From positions 352,160 to 416,159 of the forward strand of contig NZ_KE383993.1 in assembly GCF_000423245.1 (NCBI RefSeq): a stretch of DNA of 64,000 nucleotides, written 5' to 3'. The DNA comes from Ligilactobacillus ceti DSM 22408 (GTDB lineage Bacteria; Bacillota; Bacilli; Lactobacillales; Lactobacillaceae). Under the pieces are notes generated by a model. It worked only from the letters and a program-made list of their open reading frames with translations, was not told the DNA's origin and ran no database searches. A program made the position numbers and the translations under genes. Positions 25,938 to 32,834 of the stretch are shown here, piece after piece. How positions within the stretch are numbered: position 1 is the stretch's first letter; every line of letters starts with the position of its first letter.

Positions 25938-27236
25938 ATGGGAATATTTAAATATTTTTTTAGAACAAGAGATAAGCCACAAAACAAAATGAGTGGCAGT
26001 ACATACAACTTTTTAACTGGTATCAGTTCAAGTGGAAGTAAAGTAAATGAAAAAACTGCAATGCAAATGACTGCCGTTTATTCATGCGTTAGGGTTTTGT
26101 CTGAAACGCTTGCAAGTTTACCTATCCATATTTATGAAGTAACTAACAATAAAAGAGAAAAAGCAATCAATCATCCTTTATATAAAGTGCTTCATGATGA
26201 ACCAAATCCAGAAATGACAAGTTTTATATTTAGAGAAACATTAATGAGCCACTTACTTCTTTGGGGTAATGCCTATGCACAGATTATTAGAAATGGTCGT
26301 GGCGAAGTTTTAGGTCTTTATCCACTTATGCCAGATAAAATGACAGTAGATAGAGATGATAGTGGACATATTTATTATGAATATAAATCAAGTGGAATGG
26401 GTGGTGAGAGCATTAAACTCTCAGAAAGTGATGTACTTCATATACCAGGACTTGGTTTTGATGGGCTTGTTGGATACTCACCAATTGCTATGGCAAAAAA
26501 TGCAATTGGTATGGCAATTGCAACAGAAGAATATGGTGCGAAGTTCTTTTCAAATGGAGCAACACCTAGTGGGATACTCGAACATCCAGGTACTGTTAAA
26601 AATCCACAAGCTATGAGGGAAAGTTGGAGTAAAGGCTTTTCAGGAAATAATGCTCATAAGGTAGCAATCTTAGAAGAAGGCATGAAATATACACCAATTT
26701 CAATCTCTCCAAATGAGGCACAGTTTTTAGAAACTAGAAAATTTCAAATAAATGAGATAGCTAGAATTTTTAGAGTTCCACCACATATGGTTGGTGACCT
26801 TGAAAAGTCTAGCTTTTCTAATATAGAGCAACAATCACTTGAATTTGTTAAATACACACTTGACCCTTGGGTTTCAAGGTGGGAGCAAGCTATCACAAAG
26901 AAACTATTAAGTGATGAAGAAAAGCAAAAGTATTCTATTAAATTCAATGTTGATGGACTGCTTCGTGGAGATTACCAATCTCGTATGAATGGATATGCAG
27001 TCGGTCGTCAAAATGGCTGGATGAGTGCAAATGATATAAGAGCACTTGAAAATCTAGATATGATAAGTAAAGAAGATGGTGGAGATTTATATCTAGTTAA
27101 TGGAAATATGCTACCACTAAAAAATGCAGGAGCATTTGCAAATATAGAAGAAAAGGAGAAAGAAGATGGAAAATCAGAAGAGGAAGTTTTGGAGCTTTCA
27201 AAAAAGAAAAATAAAAAACAAAAGCGAAGAAGTTAA
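25938..27236 (+). CDS. Phage portal protein (HK97 family)
   Basis: A 432-aa HK97-type portal: MTAVYSCVRVLSETLASLP near the N-terminus, LLLWGNAYAQIIRNGRGEV, and FRVPPHMVGDLEKSSFSNIE in the conserved core. It forms the ring through which DNA enters the capsid. The C-terminal 40 residues are a highly charged tail that overlaps the protease gene by 71 bp in another frame. Confidence 0.94.
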   Translation: MGIFKYFFRTRDKPQNKMSGSTYNFLTGISSSGSKVNEKTAMQMTAVYSCVRVLSETLASLPIHIYEVTNNKREKAINHPLYKVLHDEPNPEMTSFIFRETLMSHLLLWGNAYAQIIRNGRGEVLGLYPLMPDKMTVDRDDSGHIYYEYKSSGMGGESIKLSESDVLHIPGLGFDGLVGYSPIAMAKNAIGMAIATEEYGAKFFSNGATPSGILEHPGTVKNPQAMRESWSKGFSGNNAHKVAILEEGMKYTPISISPNEAQFLETRKFQINEIARIFRVPPHMVGDLEKSSFSNIEQQSLEFVKYTLDPWVSRWEQAITKKLLSDEEKQKYSIKFNVDGLLRGDYQSRMNGYAVGRQNGWMSANDIRALENLDMISKEDGGDLYLVNGNMLPLKNAGAFANIEEKEKEDGKSEEEVLELSKKKNKKQKRRS

Positions 27237-27924
27237 TGAAGAGCGAATACTTTTTATTAATGGAACAATTGCTGATGAGTCGTGGTTTGATGATGATGTA
27301 ACACCTAAAATCTTTAAAGATGAACTTTTTGAAGATGATGGAAGTATTACTGTTTGGATTAACTCGCCAGGTGGTGATTGTGTTGCAGCTGCACAAATCT
27401 ACAATATGTTAAAAGAGTATAAAGGCAAGGTCACAGTAAAGATTGATGGACTTGCAGCCTCTGCTGGTTCAGTTATAGCAATGGCAGGAGATGAAGTTTT
27501 AGCATCACCTGTATCATTACTTATGATTCATAACCCTATAACTCAAGTTTATGGGAATAAGGAACTTATGAAACAAGTAATCTCTATGCTTGATGAAGTA
27601 AAAGAATCAATCATCAATGCATATGAAATTAAAACTGGACTTAGTAGAGATAAGATTTCTAACTTAATGAATAATGAAACTTGGATGAATGCTAATAAAG
27701 CAATCGAGCTAGGTTTTGTTGATGGAATTATAGATAGAAAATCACTAGAGAATTTGGAAATGCCAAATGTATCAGATAGTTTTTCACAAATAAAAGTGAT
27801 GAACTCATTAGTAAATAAAATCGCACACAAGTGCAAAATAGAAAGAAAGGAAAATATTAATAAAGTAAAAGCGACTGACTTGTTTGGTCGTTTAGATTTA
27901 ATTAAGAATTGGAGGAATAAATAA
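27166..27924 (+). CDS. ClpP-like prohead protease
   Basis: A 252-aa serine peptidase of the ClpP/S14 fold used as capsid maturation protease. The nucleophile is in LAASAGSVIAMAG, the His in LLMIHNPITQ, and the NSPGGDCVAAAQI oxyanion segment precedes them. It processes the scaffold-like N-terminal region of the capsid protein encoded next. It starts inside the portal gene with AAGGAG upstream, and its stop overlaps the capsid ATG. Confidence 0.92.
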   Translation: MENQKRKFWSFQKRKIKNKSEEVNEERILFINGTIADESWFDDDVTPKIFKDELFEDDGSITVWINSPGGDCVAAAQIYNMLKEYKGKVTVKIDGLAASAGSVIAMAGDEVLASPVSLLMIHNPITQVYGNKELMKQVISMLDEVKESIINAYEIKTGLSRDKISNLMNNETWMNANKAIELGFVDGIIDRKSLENLEMPNVSDSFSQIKVMNSLVNKIAHKCKIERKENINKVKATDLFGRLDLIKNWRNK

Positions 27925-29114
27925 TGAATAAAGTTTTAGAAATGATAGAAAAGAGAAATAAAGCATGGAATACTGCTAAAAATTTTGTAGAGGAAAAACA
28001 AGATAAGGACGGACTTTTATCTGAAGAAGATGCAAAAGTCTATAACGAATTAGAACAGAAAGTAAGAGATTACAGTGTTCAAATAGAAAGATTAAAGGAG
28101 ATGGAAGAAATGGATAAAGAATTATCTAAACCAATAAATCAGGCAATTACAGAAAAGCCACAAAATGTAAAAATAGAAACAGAGAAAAAAGAAGAAAAGA
28201 AAGGTAGAGCAAGAGATGAATATAAAAAGGCTATGTTAAGTGCTTTTAGGTCTAATTTTAGAAATGTAAATAATATATTGCAAGAAGGAATAGATACTGA
28301 TGGTGGATATTTAGTGCCAGATGAATATGATGACAGATTAGTTACAACACTTAAAGAAGAAAATATTATAAGAAAATTAGCTTATGAAATTTCTACAAGT
28401 GGAAAGCATAAAATTAATATTGCAGCCACTGACCCAGCAGCTGCTTGGATTGAAGAAGGTGGAGAGTTAACATTTGGAGAGTCTAAATTTAAACAAATAA
28501 ATCTAGATGCACATAAACTTCATGTAGCTATTAAAATTACAGAAGAACTCCTATATGATAATGCTTTTAATTTAGAAAATTATGTAATGGAGGCCTTTGG
28601 AAAAGCACTAGCTAATGCAGAAGAAGACGCATTCTTAAACGGTGATGGGAATAATAAGCCAACAGGTATATTCCATAAAACAAAAGGTGGTAATTTACTA
28701 AAAGAAGTTACAGCTCTTAAAGCAGATGATTTAGCAAAACTAGTTTATGCTTTAAAAAGACCTTATAGAAAAAATGCATCATTTATTTTAAACGATAAGC
28801 TAATCGCAGAAATTAGAACATTAAAAGATAATAATGGTACATATATTTGGCAACCATCATATCAAGATGGAGAACCAGATAGATTACTTGGATATAAAGT
28901 TTATACATCTGCATATGCTCCAGAAGATAAAATTGCTTTTGGTGATTTTAGCTACTATAACATTGGAGATAGAGGAACTAGATCTTTCCAAGAATTAAAA
29001 GAGTTATTTGCAGGAAATGGAATGGTTGGATTTGTTGCTAAAGAAAGAGTTGATGGAAAATTGATTCTTCAAGAAGCAGTCCAAATCTTACCTATAAAAG
29101 CAACAGGTAAATAA
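27924..29114 (+). CDS. Major capsid protein (HK97 fold)
   Basis: A 396-aa capsid protein. The first 110 residues are a charged coiled-coil delta domain (KVLEMIEKRNKAWNTAKNF onward) that is normally removed by the protease. The HK97 core begins near DTDGGYLVPDEYDDRL and continues through AWIEEGGELTFGESKF, a GDGNNKPTGI loop and KERVDGKLILQEAVQIL. The delta domain and protease upstream show a self-scaffolding capsid. Confidence 0.94.
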   Translation: MNKVLEMIEKRNKAWNTAKNFVEEKQDKDGLLSEEDAKVYNELEQKVRDYSVQIERLKEMEEMDKELSKPINQAITEKPQNVKIETEKKEEKKGRARDEYKKAMLSAFRSNFRNVNNILQEGIDTDGGYLVPDEYDDRLVTTLKEENIIRKLAYEISTSGKHKINIAATDPAAAWIEEGGELTFGESKFKQINLDAHKLHVAIKITEELLYDNAFNLENYVMEAFGKALANAEEDAFLNGDGNNKPTGIFHKTKGGNLLKEVTALKADDLAKLVYALKRPYRKNASFILNDKLIAEIRTLKDNNGTYIWQPSYQDGEPDRLLGYKVYTSAYAPEDKIAFGDFSYYNIGDRGTRSFQELKELFAGNGMVGFVAKERVDGKLILQEAVQILPIKATGK

Positions 29115-29136
29115 TTAAGAAAGGGGATGAAATTAA

Positions 29137-29412
29137 ATGAATATTACATTAGATGAGATGAAAAACTATCTAAGAGTAGATACTAGTGAAGATGATATTC
29201 TTATTTCATCCCTTCTAGTATCTGCTAAAAGCATATGTTTAAGCGTTGCTAGAATTGATGATGAAAAAGATATAACAGATAAAGACAATTTTAAAGTAGC
29301 AATACTCTATACGGTTGCTTATCTTTATGAGCATAGAGAAGAGGCTAATCATAAAGACTTAATGTTAACACTTCGCTCCCTTTTATTTGGAATGAGAAAG
29401 GCAGAGTTTTAA
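29137..29412 (+). CDS. Head-tail connector (gp6-like)
   Basis: A 91-aa phage gp6-like protein: MNITLDEMKNYLRVDTSEDD at the N-terminus, then SAKSICLSVAR and YTVAYLYEHREEANHKD. These features match the adaptor ring attached to the portal in HK97-like phages. It is coupled to the next gene by a one-base overlap. Confidence 0.85.
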   Translation: MNITLDEMKNYLRVDTSEDDILISSLLVSAKSICLSVARIDDEKDITDKDNFKVAILYTVAYLYEHREEANHKDLMLTLRSLLFGMRKAEF

Positions 29413-29753
29413 TGAAAATAGCACTTTTAAATGAAAGAATCACAATTCAAAAAGTAGAAGTAGTTAAAGATAAAATAGGTAATCACTTTAATAGATGGAG
29501 TGATTACTTTAATCTTTATGCAACTATAAGTAGTGAAAGCCCGACAGAAGTAACAGCTGCTGGTAATGTGTGGGACGAATCAAAGATAGATTTTACAGTT
29601 CGTTATTCAAATGAAATAAAAGATATAACATCAACTAATTATAGAGTTGTATTTAAAAATACTGTCTACCAAATTAAAGGTATAGACCATATGAACTATA
29701 AAAAGAAAACTATCAAGCTACATTGTCAAAGGTGTGAAGATGAAAAAGACTAA
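29412..29753 (+). CDS. Head closure / head-tail adaptor protein
   Basis: A 113-aa beta-rich protein with LNERITIQKVEVVKDKIGN, WSDYFNLYATISSESPTEV and VVFKNTVYQIKGIDHMNYK, matching SPP1 gp16-type head closure proteins. It closes the filled head and joins it to the tail. It overlaps the next gene by 14 bp. Confidence 0.85.
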   Translation: MKIALLNERITIQKVEVVKDKIGNHFNRWSDYFNLYATISSESPTEVTAAGNVWDESKIDFTVRYSNEIKDITSTNYRVVFKNTVYQIKGIDHMNYKKKTIKLHCQRCEDEKD

Positions 29754-30120
29754 CATTAATGATTTAGCAAAAGCTGTGATGTCTGAGCTTGAAAATTATA
29801 AAAATAAGACAACAGAAAATATTAAAAAGACTGTTATAGAAATTAGTGATGAAACAAGAAAAGATATAAAAGCTAATGCTCCTAAAAAGACAGGTAAATA
29901 TGCTAAAGGTTGGAAAAAGAAAATAGTAAAAGAAACAGGAGATAGTATAGCAGTTACTGTTTATACACCGAGCGGTTATAGATTATCTCACTTACTTGAG
30001 TATGGTCATGCAAAAAGAAATGGTGGCAGGGTTAAAGCTATGCCACATATAAAACCAGCTGAAGAAGAGGCAATTAAGAAATTAGAAAAGGAGATTATTA
30101 AAAATTTACAAGATGGATAA
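29740..30120 (+). CDS. HK97 gp10-like tail completion protein
   Basis: A 126-aa protein with DETRKDIKANAPKKTGKYAKG and SHLLEYGHAKRNGGRVKAMP, the landmarks of the HK97 gp10 family. The ATG at 29740 is preferred over a GTG two codons earlier because AAAGG lies 7 bp upstream. It overlaps the next gene by 8 bp. Confidence 0.88.
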   Translation: MKKTNINDLAKAVMSELENYKNKTTENIKKTVIEISDETRKDIKANAPKKTGKYAKGWKKKIVKETGDSIAVTVYTPSGYRLSHLLEYGHAKRNGGRVKAMPHIKPAEEEAIKKLEKEIIKNLQDG

Positions 30121-30439
30121 GATATTAAAAATAATAGATAAGATAGATTTACCATTTGCATATGACCATTTTGCAGAAGGTGAATCACCAAGTCCACCTT
30201 TTCTAATTTATCTACTTCCAAGCACTAATCATATGGGAGCAGATGGAAAGGTGTACTACAAAATAAATAGAGTAAATTTAGAGATTTATTCAAATAAAAA
30301 AGATATTAAATTAGAAAGGAAAGTAGAAGCCGTACTCGATGAGTATGGTATTTTTTATGACAAAAGTGAAGTATGGATAGCTAGTGAAAAACTATATGAA
30401 GTACTTTACAAATTTGAAATGGAGGAAAAATATGAGTAA
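30113..30439 (+). CDS. Tail terminator-like protein
   Basis: A 108-aa protein with LPFAYDHFAEGESPSPPFLI, YKINRVNLEIYSNKKDIKLE and a final VLYKFEMEEKYE. Size, position between gp10-like and major tail genes, and the beta-strand pattern fit a tail completion/terminator protein. It overlaps both neighbours by 8 bp. Confidence 0.75.
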   Translation: MDKILKIIDKIDLPFAYDHFAEGESPSPPFLIYLLPSTNHMGADGKVYYKINRVNLEIYSNKKDIKLERKVEAVLDEYGIFYDKSEVWIASEKLYEVLYKFEMEEKYE

Positions 30440-31022
30440 TAAAGTAAAATATAATTTAAAAAATGTTTATGCTGCAAAATTAAATAAAACAAATGATGGG
30501 TATAATTATGAAGAACCTAAAAGAATACCAGGTGCAGTAAGTATAAGTTTAGAAGCAGAGGGAGATTCATCTCCTTTTTATGCAGATGGAATTGTATATT
30601 TTAGGTCAACATCAAACAATGGATATAGCGGAGATTTAGAAATTGCACTTATCCCTGAATGGTTTAGAACTGAAATACTAAAAGAAAAATTAGATACAAA
30701 TGGAGTACTAATTGAAAATTCAGAAGTAACAGAAACAGAGAAATTTGCACTACTTTTTGAATTTGATGGAGATAAAAAAGCAATAAGACATGTGATGTAT
30801 AATTGCTCTGCCAATAGACCATCAATAGAATCAGAAACAAAAGAAGAATCAATCGAGCCAGGTACTGAAACATTATCTCTTACTTGCGACCCTAGAAGTG
30901 ATGGTTTAGTTAAATCTAGAACAGGAGACACTACAAAAGATACAACATATAACAATTGGTATTCTTCTGTATATATTCCAGCTAAAAAGCCAGAAAGTCC
31001 AAAACAAGTCGGTGGAAAATAG
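30432..31022 (+). CDS. Major tail protein (phi13-like)
   Basis: A 196-aa protein: KYNLKNVYAAKLN, EPKRIPGAVSISLEAEGDSS, FYADGIVYF and GYSGDLEIALIPEWF match the phi13-type major tail protein of Gram-positive siphophages. It polymerises to form the tail tube. The ATG at 30432 with GGAGG upstream is chosen over an in-frame start inside the preceding gene. Confidence 0.9.
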   Translation: MSNKVKYNLKNVYAAKLNKTNDGYNYEEPKRIPGAVSISLEAEGDSSPFYADGIVYFRSTSNNGYSGDLEIALIPEWFRTEILKEKLDTNGVLIENSEVTETEKFALLFEFDGDKKAIRHVMYNCSANRPSIESETKEESIEPGTETLSLTCDPRSDGLVKSRTGDTTKDTTYNNWYSSVYIPAKKPESPKQVGGK

Positions 31023-31032
31023 GAGGTAGACA

Positions 31033-31398
31033 ATGCTTGAAAAAACAATAGAAATAAATAATAAAGAAGTAAAATTTAAGTCATCTGCAACTATTCCAAG
31101 ACTATATAGAATCAAGTTTAAAAGAGATATTTTTAAAGATTTATCTAAACTTGAAAAATCATTCAAAGGTAGTGAATCAGAATTTGAAATTGAAGATTTA
31201 GAAATCTTTGAAAATGTTGCATATATAATGGCTTATCATGCAGATAATAAAATACCTGCAACGATTGAAGATTGGTTAGACCAATTTGAGATGTTTTCAA
31301 TTTATGAAATCTTACCTGAAATATTAGAACTTTGGGGTACTAATATGATGACAGATATTGAGTCTAAAAAAAACTTCAAAAAAGTAGCAGGGAAATGA
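31033..31398 (+). CDS. Tail assembly chaperone, G-type
   Basis: A 121-aa protein following the major tail gene, with TIPRLYRIKFKRDIFKDL and YIMAYHADNKIPATIEDWLDQ. This is the short form of the tail assembly chaperone. An A_AAA_AAC heptamer in its own reading frame at 31368-31374 can shift ribosomes -1 into the frame at 31395-31559, giving a G-T fusion of about 175 aa. Its TGA overlaps the ATG of the T frame. Confidence 0.88.
   Translation: MLEKTIEINNKEVKFKSSATIPRLYRIKFKRDIFKDLSKLEKSFKGSESEFEIEDLEIFENVAYIMAYHADNKIPATIEDWLDQFEMFSIYEILPEILELWGTNMMTDIESKKNFKKVAGK
31368..31374 (+). other. Programmed -1 frameshift site A_AAA_AAC
   Basis: The heptamer lies on codon boundaries of the G frame (codons end at 31368, 31371, 31374). 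After a -1 slip, reading continues from 31374 as CTT CAA AAA and joins the T frame without a stop. This is the lambda G/GT arrangement used by most long-tailed phages. Confidence 0.8.
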
Positions 31399-31559
31399 CA
31401 ACACCACTATTCCTATTAAGATGTGTAGAACTGGGAATATCTATAAATGATTTAGATTTACTAACAATAGGAATAGTGCTAGATATATGGACAGAAAAAG
31501 CAAATGATAGTGTGAAATACAAGAAAGTAGCAAGCCAGAGTGACTTTGATAAGTTTTAA
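31395..31559 (+). CDS. Tail assembly chaperone, T segment
   Basis: A 54-aa frame (MTTPLFLLRCVELGISINDL, then LTIGIVLDIWTEKAN) that starts in an ATGA overlap with the G-frame stop. The TIGIVLDIW segment is characteristic of T domains that bind the tape measure. It is likely made mainly as a frameshift fusion with the upstream protein rather than alone. Confidence 0.8.
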   Translation: MTTPLFLLRCVELGISINDLDLLTIGIVLDIWTEKANDSVKYKKVASQSDFDKF

Positions 31560-31574
31560 ATAGTAGTAATTTAC

Positions 31575-31603
31575 TTTAATAAAAATAGCTATTATTGTAT
31601 AAT
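31575..31603 (+). promoter_or_regulatory. Promoter candidate for rhuM moron
   Basis: TATAAT (31598-31603) with TTTAAT 17 bp upstream (31575-31580) lies in the gap before the RhuM-like gene. Having its own promoter inside the late operon fits a lysogenically expressed cargo gene. Confidence 0.5.
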
Positions 31604-31641
31604 AAGTACAAGAAATATAGAGAAAGAAAGGTGTTGATAAT

Positions 31642-32673
31642 ATGGCAAATAAAAATGAATTAGTGAATTCTAGTGCAGCGGAATATTTAACTTTTATAGC
31701 ATCAACTGGAGATAATAAAGAACAATTTGAAGTAAGATATGAAGATGAGAATATATGGCTAACACAGAAAATGATGAGTGAGTTATATGGAATATCAATA
31801 CCAACTATTAATGAGCATTTAAAAACACTATTTAGTGATGGGGAAATAGAAAAGGCAACTATTAGGAAATTCCTAATAGTTCAAAAAGAGGGAAATAGAG
31901 AGGTTAAAAGGCAAATCGACCACTATAATTTAAGAGCCATTATAGCAGTAGGTTTTAAAGTTAACAATCAAAGAGCAGTTCAATTTCGTAAATGGGCAAA
32001 TAAAATTGTAAAAGATTATACTATCCAAGGTTGGACTATGGATGTTGAAAGAATTAAAAAAGGTCATATGTTTACTGATGAATATTTTGATAGACAACTT
32101 CAACTTATTAGAGAAATTAGACTATCTGAAAGAAAATTCTATCAAAAAGTAACAGACCTTTACACATCAGCATTTGATTATGATAAAAACGCTCAAACTA
32201 CAAGGTTGTTTTTTCAAACTGTACAAAACAAACTACACTATGCAGTTCATAGACATACTGCATCAGAATTAATTGTTGAAAGAGCAGATGCAAACAAAGA
32301 ACATATGGGACTTGAAACATGGGAAAATGCACCTGACGGAAAGATACTAAAAGCAGATGTAACTATTGCTAAAAATTATCTAAACAAAGAAGAAATGAAT
32401 TTTTTAGAAAGAATAGTATCAATGTATTTAGATTATGCAGAATTACAAGCAGAAAGAAAAATACCAATGAGCATGGAAGATTGGTCTAAAAAGCTAGATG
32501 GTTTTATTGAATTTAATGGCAGAGAAATCTTGATGGGTGCAGGAAAAATAAGTGCAGAACAAGCAAAACTTCATGCAGAAACACAATATGAAAAGTATCG
32601 CATTATTCAAGATAATTTATTTGTATCTGATTTTGATAAATTTATTTTAGAAAGTAAAAAACTAGATGAATAG
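31642..32673 (+). CDS. RhuM family protein (moron)
   Basis: A 343-aa RhuM-type protein. The N-terminal part (about 28-75) has IWLTQKMMSELYGISIPTIN, an HTH-like segment, then IDHYNLRAIIAVGFKVNNQR and FRKWANKIVKDYTIQGW. The rest is helical with HRHTASELIVERADANK. RhuM proteins occur as cargo on islands and phages; the name came from a Salmonella island locus, and the molecular role is unsettled. It splits the usual chaperone-tape measure adjacency and has its own promoter, so it is an inserted cargo gene. Confidence 0.9.
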   Translation: MANKNELVNSSAAEYLTFIASTGDNKEQFEVRYEDENIWLTQKMMSELYGISIPTINEHLKTLFSDGEIEKATIRKFLIVQKEGNREVKRQIDHYNLRAIIAVGFKVNNQRAVQFRKWANKIVKDYTIQGWTMDVERIKKGHMFTDEYFDRQLQLIREIRLSERKFYQKVTDLYTSAFDYDKNAQTTRLFFQTVQNKLHYAVHRHTASELIVERADANKEHMGLETWENAPDGKILKADVTIAKNYLNKEEMNFLERIVSMYLDYAELQAERKIPMSMEDWSKKLDGFIEFNGREILMGAGKISAEQAKLHAETQYEKYRIIQDNLFVSDFDKFILESKKLDE

Positions 32674-32834
32674 AATTTTTAAAAGGGGTTGAATTCTACC
32701 CGTTTAAACCCACCTCAAATTCGAGAGGGTTTTAAAAGTTAACCGTGTGTAATTCGACACGATAATCAAACTAAGGCAATTACATTACGTAGGTGTCTTT
32801 TTTTATGCCAAAAATTAAAAGAAAGGAGTAACTG
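32674..32834 (+). other. Intergenic remnant between rhuM and tape measure gene
   Basis: This non-coding gap holds a CGTGT/ACACG hairpin (32744-32748/32757-32761) and GGTGTC followed by a T-run near 32793-32803. It may be the original chaperone-tape measure spacer displaced by the moron insertion. AAAGGAG precedes the tape measure start. Confidence 0.3.

Noticed and set aside
30578-31048. 156-aa minus-strand open frame
   Set aside because: Antisense to the major tail gene, in a uniformly plus-strand operon.
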